From Richelia intracellularis (GTDB lineage: Bacteria; Cyanobacteriota; Cyanobacteriia; Cyanobacteriales; Nostocaceae), in assembly GCA_000613065.1 (NCBI GenBank), contig CBZS010000099.1:1-38462 (forward strand): DNA of 38,462 bases, written 5' to 3'. Positions 18,904 through 28,237 of this stretch are shown piece after piece. A program made the translations under genes and the position numbers. The first letter of the stretch is position 1, and every line of letters starts with the position of its first letter. A model generated the notes under the pieces. That model saw nothing but the letters and a program-made list of their open reading frames with translations, searched no databases and was not told where the DNA came from.

Positions 18904-20223
18904 TTAAAAAAATTCTACTCGGGCGTCAAAACCTTCGGAGCGGAGCATTCTCGTCACCTTTTCCGCATCCGAGCGAACGCTAAAATTACCGGCATTCACA
19001 TAAGTACCTAAACGGGATTCAGCTTGAAAAGCTTGGGGTAATAATTGGCGGACTTTAGTCAACGTCTCGTCATCTCTTAATGGTACTACAACTACATAAC
19101 TACTTCGGGAGTTGTTGTTAATTGCTAAGGCTTGAAAGGTACGTGTGTCTACAAATCCCGTGGGGGTAATGCCAACGGTACGTTGAAATTGATCTACAGC
19201 TGTACTAGTAGCTCGATCAAAATACCCAGTAGGATTACCTCCAAGGAAACCTCTTTCCTGTAACTGTTTCTGTACAGCAGTAACTCGCTGACTGTTCTCA
19301 CCTAAACAAATATCTCCCTTCTTAGGAGTACAACTAGAAAAAAGACGATCCAATGCCTGGGATATTGCTGCGATGGTTTGAGAATTAGCTATGCCATTAG
19401 GTATTAATTTATTATCCTGCTGGAAACGAACCACTGCATCTCTAGTTCTGTTACCAAAGATGCCAGTAATTCTATGGTTGAAGTAACGTAGTCGTTGTAA
19501 AGCTCTCTGTAACTCTGATACTCTACTTCCAGCATCTCCTTGGTTAAGGGCATTAGGGAAAGGATCTCTAGTCCCCGAATTTTCTGGCATTGGGAGTGGA
19601 GTTTGACTAGCATTCTCATTCATTGCTCTCTGAATTTCTCGTTGAGTGCGTCTGCCCACAATGCCATCCATACGTAGTCTTCTAGACTGTTGAAATTGCT
19701 GTACTGCGGTAAAAGTTTTGTATTGAAAAGTACCAGTAATAGAACTACGATAAAAACCTAAACTTTGTAAATCTCGCTGGAGTTGAGTAACGGCACTACC
19801 ACTACTACCTATTTGTAGTAGATTACTGGAATTATTGGTGTGTTGATTATTAGATGAATGATTTGAACACCGACGCTGTAATGCTTGTCGAGTTATTGGG
19901 CCTAATACACCAATAGCATCAATACCCACGGCTTGCTGAAAACTTCTGAGAGCATTTTCGGTTTTGATACCAAAATATCCAGTAATATTGCCTTGAAAGT
20001 GACCTAATCGTTGTAAACACCTTTGAATATAATTAACGTTTGCACCCGATTCTCCCAGTCTAACTTGTTGAGCGAACGCAGATTCCCATGGCGTACTAGC
20101 GAACGCTACGGTAATAAGCATAAATTTTAAGGTTCTAGATACTGTATTGGATTTGTGCCTATATTTTGTGGTGATACGTTTTATTAATGGGGTAGAAGGA
20201 GAGGTTAAATTCTGATGAGCCAT
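18904..20223 (-). CDS. Secreted protein with four peptidoglycan-binding domains
   Basis: A 439-residue protein with a basic N terminus and hydrophobic stretch ending in ESAFA, signal cleavage likely after Ala51. Four PG_binding_1 repeats follow at about 54-115, 136-195, 225-288 and 305-365, each with the pattern 'G..V..LQ..L...G', 'ITG.F...T..AV..FQ' and a 'G..G..T...L' end. The last ~65 residues (VVVVPLRDDETLTKVRQLLP to ARVEFF) have the look of a SPOR-like domain. No catalytic domain is present, so it probably anchors to or senses periplasmic cell wall. Transcription converges with sbcC; an imperfect hairpin (CTGG...CCAG, about 18826-18852) lies between the two genes. Confidence 0.85.
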   Translation of the reverse strand: MAHQNLTSPSTPLIKRITTKYRHKSNTVSRTLKFMLITVAFASTPWESAFAQQVRLGESGANVNYIQRCLQRLGHFQGNITGYFGIKTENALRSFQQAVGIDAIGVLGPITRQALQRRCSNHSSNNQHTNNSSNLLQIGSSGSAVTQLQRDLQSLGFYRSSITGTFQYKTFTAVQQFQQSRRLRMDGIVGRRTQREIQRAMNENASQTPLPMPENSGTRDPFPNALNQGDAGSRVSELQRALQRLRYFNHRITGIFGNRTRDAVVRFQQDNKLIPNGIANSQTIAAISQALDRLFSSCTPKKGDICLGENSQRVTAVQKQLQERGFLGGNPTGYFDRATSTAVDQFQRTVGITPTGFVDTRTFQALAINNNSRSSYVVVVPLRDDETLTKVRQLLPQAFQAESRLGTYVNAGNFSVRSDAEKVTRMLRSEGFDARVEFF

Positions 20224-20650
20224 ATTTTTTATCTATTTCCCTGTATATATGGTAAGAAAATGCCTCCAACGTAAAGAAACCTCAGATAGCAGTCTCTTGT
20301 CAGTAGAGAGAATACTTAAGTATTGAGAACCACGCAACAGTAACAACAGAATCCAAGTATGAGTGAATGAATCCGCTAGTAAAAGGAATCGCTATCATAT
20401 CATGTTCCCTCAAATACTTCTTACCTCCTAAGTTGTATTGGGAATCTAATTCCCAGCACAAAGTTTTCTGCAAGTGGTAATTCACTACTTACTTCTTTAA
20501 ATATTTGTATGGTTGTACAACCATACCCGAGAAACTACAAATCCTCCGCAGTTGCTATAAATCTACATAGCTGTATAACACTTCCCTTTGGAGGAAAAGC
20601 TGCTCCAGGGTACTTCCCCAAGGCATAGTCTCTGACCTACTAAAAATTGA
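20224..20650. other. Gene-free region with a 20 bp perfect palindrome
   Basis: GTATGGTTGTACAACCATAC at 20508-20527 is a perfect 20 bp palindrome and the only notable structure in this stretch. It could be an operator or a cruciform; the nearest gene start (18904-20223, minus strand) lies 285 bp away. No coding frame is convincing. Confidence 0.5.
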
Positions 20651-20741
20651 GGCGTTGCTGAATCAGGGGATGATTTCACTACATTTTCAACGATTTCTCA
20701 ATGGTTTCAAATCCTAATTCATCCCGCACTTATGCAACGCC
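20651..20741 (+). mobile_element. MITE of the IS1-end family, copy 1
   Basis: A 91 bp element with outer ends GGCGTTGC/GCAACGCC, flanked by a perfect 8 bp duplication AAAATTGA (20643-20650 and 20742-20749). One arm is of the TGAATCAG type and the other of the ATAAGTGC type. It inserted just before the stop codon of the small membrane protein gene. Confidence 0.9.
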
Positions 20742-21080
20742 AAAATTGAAATTGGGAATACGAGTTTTACAGCCACAATTGAAAAAGCCATCAAGCCCCC
20801 AAGCTGCACATTCAAGGGAACGCGGTGTATTTGGCTGAGAAGTTGTTGTATAGTAGCAGGAAACATAACCATTTTGATTAGTATCAACAGCCTGACACCC
20901 CAAGGAATTTACCTCTTGTTTGATAACCGTAGCAACGTAATCTCTTAATTGGTTCTCTGCAAAACTCCTGCCAAACATTGATTGTCCGACAGTTCTACCT
21001 GCGGTAACTAGAAACGCACTGGAAACAACAGCTAAAAAGGCAACACCGAAAATAATTAAGAATAATTTGGTTTTATTCAT
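20730..21080 (-). CDS. Small membrane-anchored protein of unknown function
   Basis: About 116 residues from the ATG at 21080; a TTG further upstream would add 13 hydrophobic residues. The N terminus MNKTKLFLIIFGVAFLAVVS is one membrane span or signal anchor. The rest is a small soluble domain with four Cys (LGCQAVD, YVSCYYT, LECAAWG, FFNCGCK has two), suggesting an exported, disulfide-bearing domain. I do not recognise the family. The last three residues, GVA, and the stop are supplied by MITE copy 1; before that insertion the reading frame would have ended ...IPNFNF followed by TAG. The gene is bracketed by MITE copies 1 and 2 in opposite orientations. Confidence 0.6.
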   Translation of the reverse strand: MNKTKLFLIIFGVAFLAVVSSAFLVTAGRTVGQSMFGRSFAENQLRDYVATVIKQEVNSLGCQAVDTNQNGYVSCYYTTTSQPNTPRSLECAAWGLDGFFNCGCKTRIPNFNFGVA

Positions 21081-21125
21081 AAGAAAATTAGCGAGCACTA
21101 AAAAAGGTATCAATAACAAGTAGCC

Positions 21126-21216
21126 GGCGTTGCATAAGTGCGGGATGAATTAGGGTTTGAAACCATTGAGAAATCGTTGAAAATGTAGTGAAATCATCCC
21201 CTGATTCAGCAACGCC
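21126..21216 (-). mobile_element. MITE of the IS1-end family, copy 2
   Basis: A 91 bp copy in the opposite orientation to copy 1, from GGCGTTGCATAAGTGC to GATTCAGCAACGCC. Its flanks (AAGTAGCC and CTGAGATA) do not match, so its target duplication is lost or it arose by recombination. It truncates the unrecognised reading frame to its right. Confidence 0.88.
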
Positions 21217-21436
21217 CTGAGATATAGTTTCAGGTAAGGAACAATAATTTCGGGGGGTTCTGGGGGTATTTCCGGAAACAATGCTGGTTGGGTTTCCAGC
21301 CAAATATTTGGTGTAATTACTTTATAGCGGGGGGCAACTTTTTCCCCCATTTCCTTTTGTTGATGGGATGGATTCACAGCCCAGAGATAGCGGTAAGTTA
21401 GAGGGGTTTGAGAATTACTGCAAACCTTTTCACCTC
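21217..21436 (-). pseudogene. Gene fragment truncated by MITE copy 2, unrecognised
   Basis: An open minus-strand frame after a stop near 21437 reads TPLTYRYLWAVNPSHQQKEM, then KVAPRYKVITPNIWLETQP, then a Pro-rich stretch and PYLKLYLRA running into the MITE. The composition suggests genuine coding sequence, but both ends are missing and I cannot name the family. Confidence 0.35.
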
Positions 21437-21994
21437 AAGGATTAATTGGTAGCGTACAGTCTGGATTTGTGCAACAGATTACCCTTTGTGTAGAAATCAT
21501 ACAAGTATATATCTGTTTTGAAAATAGGATTAAGTGTTAGGAAGCGAGTGTATTGTGATGAAACACTCTTGTATAAAGGCTTTTCAGCATCAGCAAAGTG
21601 TTGAGACTGGAGGAAAGTATCCTCATTTTTAGTGACTAACATTGTTACAAACTGGGGAATAACTCTTTTATAACACTTCAGATATAGCTGCGTTTTTCCA
21701 TAATGTCCACATGACTATGACATATGTAATTGTGTATAAACGTTACTTTTAGATAAGGCTAGGACTACATAGGGTCTAAATTGAGTTAGACAAAGTCAAT
21801 ATATGGCTGTATCTAATCCATAGCAATGCGAACGGAACAAATTAATTTGTTTTTGGGTATTTGATCACTAGTGCTTTGTCCCATGAATTTTCCGGAATTG
21901 AAGGAGTAGGAGCTTCTCGCTCCCATTACATTGTTGGACTCACCAAAATTGATGAAAACTATCTGTTTTCACTCGTTTATGGGTTTCTTTTCTC
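21437..21994. other. Gene-free region
   Basis: A minus-strand frame at 21442-21642 has no recognisable features. The remainder is AT-rich with no RNA gene or strong repeat seen; it ends with the target duplication CTTTTCTC (21987-21994) of MITE copy 3. Confidence 0.35.
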
Positions 21995-22085
21995 GGCGTT
22001 GCTGAATAAGGGGATGATTTCACTAAATTTTCAATGATTTCTCAATGGTTTCAAACCCTAATTCATCCCGCACTTATGCAACGCC
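21995..22085 (+). mobile_element. MITE of the IS1-end family, copy 3
   Basis: A 91 bp copy with a perfect 8 bp target duplication CTTTTCTC (21987-21994 and 22086-22093). It lies 54 bp before the nfeD start codon, so it probably sits in or replaces that gene's promoter region. Confidence 0.9.
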
Positions 22086-22139
22086 CTTTTCTCAAAAGAA
22101 AGCTTTACCCTTTCCCCATGTCTCTTCGAGGATAGCAAG

Positions 22140-22580
22140 ATGTCGAGTACTATATGGATTTGGCTCATAGTGGGCACAGGACTATGTGTAATGGAACTGT
22201 TTTTTCCCACAGAGCTAGTGATGTTGATGATGGGGATTAGCGCACTTATAGTAGCTGTGTTGTCTGGGGTGCTTCTTGGGAACTTATGGCTGCAAGTTTT
22301 AGTATGGTTCATACTATCTACTGGCTTATTGGTTTTTTCCCGACGGTTGCTCGCTCCCAAAAGAGGTAAGTCTCAAATTCAGGATGCAATTATAGGGGAA
22401 ACTTTAACAGAAATACCATCAGGGAAAACTGGACGGGTACTGTATGAAGGTAATTCCTGGCGAGCGCGATGTGATGACGAAAAATTAGCAATATCTGCCC
22501 AAGAAACAGTTTATGTGGTTCGGCGACAAGGAACTACATTAATTGTGATGCCAGAATGTCTCTTACGCTTTTACAATTAA
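22140..22580 (+). CDS. NfeD-family membrane protein
   Basis: A 146-residue short-type NfeD protein. Two to three hydrophobic spans (about 5-25, 28-48, 50-68) include the family-typical IWLIVGTGLCVMELFFPT and MMGISALIVAV. They are followed by a basic turn and a C-terminal OB-fold (about 80-145) starting IIGETLTEIPSGKTGRVLYE. These proteins pair with SPFH/stomatin proteins in membrane microdomains; the slipin gene follows after only 24 bases, making an operon. Start ATG at 22140, with a GAGG a few bases upstream. It is intact. Confidence 0.85.
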   Translation: MSSTIWIWLIVGTGLCVMELFFPTELVMLMMGISALIVAVLSGVLLGNLWLQVLVWFILSTGLLVFSRRLLAPKRGKSQIQDAIIGETLTEIPSGKTGRVLYEGNSWRARCDDEKLAISAQETVYVVRRQGTTLIVMPECLLRFYN

Positions 22581-22604
22581 ACTTCAATATGACACCGTAG
22601 ATTT

Positions 22605-23600
22605 ATGTATGAATTTTTACTGTTAGTATTTACTGCTTTAGGTGGTTCAGCATTAGCAACCTCAGTCAAAGTAATTAACCAAGGTAATGGGGCTTTGGTG
22701 GAAAGATTGGGTAGCTACAATAAATCCTTAAACCCAGGTGTAAATTTTGTCGTTCCCCTGGGAATAGATCGGATCGTATATCGGGAAACTATCCGGGAAA
22801 AAGTATTAGATATTCCTCCCCAAAAATGTATTACCCGGGATAACGTGGCAATTACCGTAGATGCCTTAGTCTACTGGCGCATCGTTAATATGGAAAAAGC
22901 CTATTACAAAGTGGAAAATCTCCAATCAGCGATGGAAAATTTAGTCTTGACTCAAATTCGCTCGGAAATGGGCAAACTAGAACTAGATGAAACATTTACC
23001 GCTCGTTCTCAAATGAATGAAATTATATTGCGGGAGTTAGATATTTCTACTGACTCTTGGGGTGTAAAAGTAACAAGAGTAGAGTTGCGAGATATTATTC
23101 CCTCCCAAGCGGTGCAAGAATCCATGGAGTTGCAAATGTCCGCAGAGAGACGCAAGCGGGCAGCAATTTTAACTTCTGAAGGGGAAAGGGAATCAGCTAT
23201 TAATACAGCTAGAGGTAAGGCAGAAGCCCAAGTACTAGAAGCAGAAGCCCATCAAAAAGCCGTCATTTTAGCAGCGGAAGCAGAACAGAAAGCGATCATT
23301 CTTAAGGCTCAAGCAGAGCGTCAGCAGCAGGTTCTCCAGGCACAAGCCATGGCAGAATCAGCAGAAATACTAGCCCAGAAAATTCAAAATCATCCCAATG
23401 CGGACAAGGCTTTAGAAGTTATCCTAACTCTGGGTTATTTAGATATGGGTTCAACTATTGGCAAGAGCGGAAGCAGTAAGGTGATGTTTATGGATCCACG
23501 TACTATACCTGCAACATGGGAAGGAATACGTTCTATTGTGGCTGATGGTGATACGGCTAGTTCTTCACCTGTAGACAGGGGATTTTTTAAGGAGTTGTAG
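22605..23600 (+). CDS. SPFH-domain protein of the stomatin/slipin (QmcA-like) group
   Basis: A 331-residue protein with an N-terminal membrane anchor (about 2-20). An SPFH domain runs from about 22 to 185 ([60 protein letters not shown]). A helical region rich in Ala, Glu and Gln follows (about 185-260), with repeats such as [20 protein letters not shown] that drive oligomer formation. These proteins form large ring or cage assemblies on the membrane and act with NfeD in protein quality control and lipid-domain organisation. It is cotranscribed with nfeD and intact. The gene downstream is convergent. Confidence 0.9.
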   Translation: MYEFLLLVFTALGGSALATSVKVINQGNGALVERLGSYNKSLNPGVNFVVPLGIDRIVYRETIREKVLDIPPQKCITRDNVAITVDALVYWRIVNMEKAYYKVENLQSAMENLVLTQIRSEMGKLELDETFTARSQMNEIILRELDISTDSWGVKVTRVELRDIIPSQAVQESMELQMSAERRKRAAILTSEGERESAINTARGKAEAQVLEAEAHQKAVILAAEAEQKAIILKAQAERQQQVLQAQAMAESAEILAQKIQNHPNADKALEVILTLGYLDMGSTIGKSGSSKVMFMDPRTIPATWEGIRSIVADGDTASSSPVDRGFFKEL

Positions 23601-24049
23601 TTGATGATTTTATTTCTCCTGCTGCCCTATTCCTCTGATACAATCATCTGTTCCAATGCTACTTGCAACTGAATTCTTATGTGATTAACTGCTTTTTTTA
23701 CAGTTTGACGATGATTATCTCCAGAGTCTTGCTGATAATTGAACCAAGATTGATTAACGGAAATGAGTTTGGCTATTGTCACACGAGAATTTCGCCAACC
23801 TAAACGGGGACGACGGGGAATTTTTGTGCCTTTGATTCGCGCGAACGCGTCAAATAAAATTAAACTAGTTTCGGCAAATCTTTCAGTGGAGGGCTTTTCT
23901 TGAATATAATTAGCACTTACCGCCACAAAGCTTTTCACTAGTCGCATATGTCGCATTCTAATAGCAGACCCATGGGCAATCCAGTCAGTGATTCCTTGGT
24001 TTAACCCACATTCGGCAGGTGCGATCACAAAACGTTGTATTTTTGAAAT

Positions 24050-24271
24050 ATGAGTTTTTCAGAATCACAAATCAAAGTACAATATATTGCTCACTTAGGC
24101 ATAGTGGCAGGGATTATTGATGAAATGAGTTTGGTTGATTTGTTCAACCAACTGCTTGGAACTCATCCCCAAGAAACAATCAGCTCCTACTTTACGTTGG
24201 GTGTTTCAATGTTTCATGTCAATTCATTTATTAACGATGGCTTCTTTGAAACAGATTTCCAACCTCGCTAA
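24050..24271 (+). pseudogene. DUF4277-type (IS1634-like) transposase N-terminal remnant
   Basis: The frame reads IKVQYIAHLGIVAGIIDEMS and LVDLFNQLLGTHPQE, the start of DUF4277 transposases. After that the match decays. It lies inside the acyltransferase gene. The rest of the insert, 24272-24425, shows a minus-strand open stretch (ELTAVSNPIIVVAIDTNHIP) that I cannot assign. Confidence 0.5.
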
Positions 24272-25129
24272 CTAACCTGCGGAATGTGGTTTGTATCAAT
24301 AGCAACAACAATTATAGGGTTAGATACTGCTGTTAACTCAAATGTTTCTGGAAGAGAGTTTGGTATGATTGTGGCAACATTTTTTTATTGCTCGGGAATA
24401 AATTACCGCTATTTTTTTGCTACTTTATTTTCTCAGATTCTTGCGACATATACCCGTGAACTATCTTGTCACCCGTTAAGCGAGATACCAATACTTCTGC
24501 TGTGGTGACTCCTGGTTGAGTTTGAGGAAAATGGTAATTGTAGTGATCACGATACAAACCCTCCATTTGGATAATTACATATTCACCCAATTTCAATAAC
24601 CTTTGATCAAAAATATTATGGTGAGTTTCACTAGCCGATTGGCCAATACTCTCGACTGGTAAACCACAATCTGCCTCTAATTGGCTTAATAACCAGTCTA
24701 ATTCTTTCCATGGAATAGATGCGTAATAATATTGAACACTTGTAGTTATAGTAACAACTCCTTCACTACGTTTATGCTTTTGCAAGTCCTTCAAGCACCA
24801 TCTACCCATTTGAGCAGTACCAGGTTCTAGGGTACTGACAACTTCACTATAACCATTGGTTGCTCCTCCCGGAGCAATAATCAAAGGCATTGTGCCATTA
24901 ATGAACAAATCCCTTGTGCCACGGTTAGCTTGACGGTCTAATCCCTTAGCCCGGAGAATGGGAATACCTCCTAATAGGGAAAATAACCAATCCAACCATT
25001 TGCTTGCTCAAATGCTCATACCCTGGTCGGAAATAAAATGGCTATAAGAAGGAAGGCATGTTTTAAAGAAATACCTAACTTACTAGCTGTTCTGGGTAGG
25101 CTACGAGTAAATAAATACAGAAGCCTTAA

Positions 25130-26479
25130 CGTGATTTATGAAAAATAAATTACCATATGAAGCGGTTGAATCAAGATATCCCATTTGGGCAACAGTGGAT
25201 TTCGCTGTAATCTAGACTCGACTTGTTTCATAGCTTTCTTTGTTAGAGACATCCCTTTTTGGTAAACAGTTTTACTTAAAGTCAAAATAGGATATAAGGC
25301 TTTCCAAGTCATACTCGAAGCCCAGGAAGGCATGACTTCAACATCAAAAAGCTTCGCCCCCCCCCCATTCCAATGCTGGTCAAGAATACCCCAACAAGCC
25401 TCTATCGGATTGTATTTACCATGGTAAGGAGGATAGTAAAGCAATTGAATTGGTATATTTAGCAGATCAACAAACTCAACCATCCTTTTTTTTTATTGAG
25501 TTCTTACTCCACTAATTTCCGGACCATTATCAACTTTAATTTCTATCAGTTTGGTATCCTGCTTTTGTTCTGGTGTCATTGTCTTCCACCATTCAATTAG
25601 AGTATCAACAATAAAATCCCTGGTTTTATAAGAAGAACGACCAAAGTTAATATAAAATAATTGCCGACTATCTTCATCAAGAATCCCACAGGGAGTATAT
25701 TTTTCTGTGGCTCCCATATCATGTCCTCACCTTGATTATCTCCTCTGGTTTTTCCAGCATGAGAATAACCCCCGATATTAACAGTAGCGTTGCAATCCAT
25801 GCTTAGTCGTTTGACTTTGAAGCTTGTTTGTTGATTTCGGCTGAAATTCTCTGATGTTGTTAAAGATATGATCCGTTTGTGGAATTTTTTTTGAGGTTTG
25901 GCTTTTACTACTTTACGAAAACCATAGCCCATTCGATTCAATACTTGTGCCATTGTACTGGCGCAAGGCAATTGCTCCTGCCTAAATCCCTGTTCTTTGA
26001 GTTTTTCTAGTGTGGATGTTGCTGTTAACCGGGTATAGGCTAAGGAAGTTTTAAATGTTGGGTCTTCTTGAGAATCAGATTCTGCAATTTGTCCCAGGGA
26101 TAATGCCACAACAGAAGAGGTTGTTTCTCCTGGCAACGCTTTGCTGTGCTAAAGGCTGATTGTAATCCCATACAGATTATCCCTGTTCTTTTTTCCGTTA
26201 ACCCTAACTCTATATTTTCTCTACCTCAACGGAATACTGTTTGTGCTAACCTTGCTCTACCTTGGCAATATTTGAACGTCATCTGAGCTTGAAAGCCCCG
26301 ACGTTCTACTCCATTCATTTTCCATGCTGCCAACCGCAAGTCTTCTATTTGTTTGTGATCTTGTTAATGATTTGGGTTTCTCTGCTGGGTCTAGGATACT
26401 CCAAAATACTTGCCCCTGTTTTTTTACTCATCAACATTACATCTTACTTTCATTGGTAAATTCTTTCTTATAAATCACC
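25130..26479 (-). mobile_element. ISAzo13-family insertion sequence, copy B
   Basis: A 1350 bp element with ~25 bp imperfect terminal inverted repeats (GTGATTTATGAAAAATAAA at the left, its counterpart at 26461-26478) and a 3 bp target duplication TAA (25127-25129, 26480-26482). The minus-strand transposase pieces are the same as in copy A, with a longer C-terminal frame (25483 to 25136) including LYYPPYHGKYNPIEACWGIL. A C10 run at 25357-25366 lies within the HWNG region, where copies A and C also differ. It is inactive through frameshifts and splits the acyltransferase gene. Confidence 0.88.
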
Positions 26480-26730
26480 TAAATGATCATCTACCTCGGC
26501 ATGACGAAAGGCAAATATGAGGCAGACTTTTCCTTCCTGAAATTTTTCGTACAGCTTTGCCAGTGTTTCCGCATTAGTTACTTCAACTTTTTCCATTTTA
26601 GAATTTGGGTTTTAGATTTTAGGTTGTATACCAATTCAACAAAACTCTCGTGATAATGATTGGTATCTATCCATGTCTTACATCACGTGATTATTTGGTG
26701 GTATCAGGTATTTTTGCATACCTTAAAATC

Positions 26731-27366
26731 CTATCCATGTTGAAAGACTACAGATAAGTTATTCGCTGGCATTTGATGGGTTCTCAGACAGGTTAAGTTT
26801 TCCTTGTCAGCGGCTGCAATTACATCTTCTAAATTACGCACTCCCCATTCAGGATTTTGAGCGCGTAATGATGCATCGAAAGCTTCATTACTAGGTGCTG
26901 TATGTTTCCCATCCTGTTTGTAGGGGCCGTATAAATACAGAATACCACCGGAGGGAAGGATACGATTAGCACCAGCCATGAGTCCTAAACAAGCAGCCCA
27001 TGGAGAAATGTGAATCATATTGATATTGACGATCGCATTAATCGGAGGATCTAACTGTAAGGATGTATCTGATTCCACTGCCCAAACTGTAGCGCGAGCA
27101 TCAATATCTAAGGGAAGGCGAATATTATCTGCGGGTAAATGCTCAATCCAGGCTACCACACTTGACCGCGATCGCGCATAGGGTTCTGATGGTTGCCAAA
27201 TTCTAGGATTTAAATGTGGGGAGAAGAAAACGGCGTGTTCCCCCGTACCGCTAGATATTTCTAGAACAGTGCCTTCTGGTGGTAAGACTTGTTGGAGAAT
27301 TTCCAGGATGGGTTCCCGGTTGCGTTGGGTTGCAGGAGAATATTTACGATTATCAGGTAGATTCAT
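26731..27366 (-). CDS. DUF938 family class I SAM-dependent methyltransferase
   Basis: 211 residues from the ATG at 27366 (MNLPDNRKYSPATQRNREPI); the in-frame extension to 27426 is not homologous. The SAM-binding loop is VLEISSGTGEHAVFFSPHL, followed by WQPSEPYARSRSSV with an acidic ribose-binding position, PLDIDAR, and VNINMIHISPWAACLGLMAG. The C-terminal part includes GGILYLYGPYKQDGKHTAPS and EAFDASLRAQNPEWGVRNLE, all DUF938 hallmarks. The substrate is unknown. The gene stands alone between two pseudogenes and its frame is intact. The intergenic DNA downstream holds an inverted ATACCAAT / ATTGGTAT pair at 26628-26666. Confidence 0.85.
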   Translation of the reverse strand: MNLPDNRKYSPATQRNREPILEILQQVLPPEGTVLEISSGTGEHAVFFSPHLNPRIWQPSEPYARSRSSVVAWIEHLPADNIRLPLDIDARATVWAVESDTSLQLDPPINAIVNINMIHISPWAACLGLMAGANRILPSGGILYLYGPYKQDGKHTAPSNEAFDASLRAQNPEWGVRNLEDVIAAADKENLTCLRTHQMPANNLSVVFQHG

Positions 27367-27451
27367 GAGGAAGAGAGGAGAGGTGGAGTGAAGGAGGGAA
27401 GGAGCAGTGAGCGTAGTCGAACACATACCAATCTAAAATCCAAAATTGATT

Positions 27452-28135
27452 TTAGGCAGAACTACTACTTTCTCCATTGATTAGGGCTGCACCAATTAAA
27501 TGGGATAAGCGTAGTGCTTCTGGTACTTTACTTGTATCTGTAAGTTTGGGGGCATTGCATAATTTCGGGATGAATTAGCGTTTTAAACCATTGAGAAATC
27601 GTTGAAAATTTAGTGAAATCATCCCCTGATTCAGCAACGCCAGTTTGGATAAAACTTGAGCTATCGCGTCTGGCTTTTCTCCACATGGTTGAAAAAAGAA
27701 TAGGGGATAGGCATGAATTTCTCCAGCTTTTGGTAATAGCTGTAACCGTCGCTGAGGATGAGATAGGTGAGCGATCACTTTTTCAATTTTAGTAAAATTA
27801 GGCATTCGCCGCATGACTATGACGCACCGTAAATTCAAGGTTTGAGAGAGTTTAGGCAAGTCCACAATATAAAAAGCACCAAAGGTAATCCCATCCAAGA
27901 ATACTAAATGTAGTTGGGGGAAAAATTTACTATTGTCTAGTAACGGGCAAATTTTATCGGTAGAATTCCACCCATCTTGACGTACTCGTGCCCATACCAT
28001 GCCTTCAAAACCGCTTCCGGCACAGATAATACCGGAAATGGGGTCACTACCGCGATGACGACGCACAAAAGGAGCATCATCAAAACCGATAACGCGGATT
28101 GTTTGCCCTTGTTGTAGCAATTTTTCTAGTTTCAA
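27452..28135 (-). pseudogene. DUF99-family gene interrupted by a MITE
   Basis: The N-terminal part (28135 to 27642) begins MKLEKLLQQGQTIRVIGFDD and has RRHRGSDPISGIICAGSGFE, WARVRQDGWNSTDKI and LDGITFGAFYIVDLPKL, typical of DUF99. It ends ...AIAQVLSKL, enters MITE copy 4 and stops inside it. Beyond the MITE the same frame continues TDTSKVPEALRLSHLIGAAL and INGESSSSA to a stop at 27454-27452. MITE plus duplicated target is 99 bp, a multiple of three, so the frame downstream is kept but the MITE carries a stop. Loss of the last 34 residues probably inactivates it; the function of DUF99 is not established. Confidence 0.85.
27551..27641 (-). mobile_element. MITE of the IS1-end family, copy 4
   Basis: A 91 bp copy with an 8 bp target duplication AGTTTGGG / AGTTTGGA (one mismatch, 27543-27550 and 27642-27649). 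It interrupts the DUF99 gene. Its left end is slightly altered (GGCATTGC). Confidence 0.88.
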
Positions 28136-28237
28136 GGATAAATTAATCTATCACGACCAAAATGTCTTGATTTTATCTGAAAAAAATGCTTCCTTGATGC
28201 ATCAATAGGTATCCCTCAGTTAATAATCAGAAAAAAG

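Larger units (their letters stand above)
23627..26595 (-). pseudogene. Glycerol-phosphate acyltransferase-like gene broken into three pieces
   Basis: The start is at 26595 with MEKVEVTNAETLAKLYEKF and GKVCLIFAFRHAEVDDHL, cut at 26480 by ISAzo13 copy B. The gene resumes at 25126, with stops, then YSHFISDQGMSI*ASKWLDW (a TGA where Trp is expected) and a longer middle piece (24995 to about 24430) with LLGGIPILRAKGLDRQANRG, MPLIIAPGGATNGYS and PWKELDWLLSQLEADCGLPV. The C-terminal piece (24028 to 23627) has GITDWIAHGSAIRMRHMRLV, YIQEKPSTERFAETSLILFD and RIKGTKIPRRPRLGWRNSRV. Pieces two and three are separated by about 390 bp containing an IS fragment. It matches cyanobacterial 1-acyl-glycerol-3-phosphate acyltransferase-like proteins; the original function in phospholipid or glycolipid acylation is inference. 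It is dead. Confidence 0.8.

Noticed and set aside
22058-22360. Minus-strand frame opposite the start of nfeD
   Set aside because: It begins inside nfeD and runs into the MITE; it is an antisense shadow.
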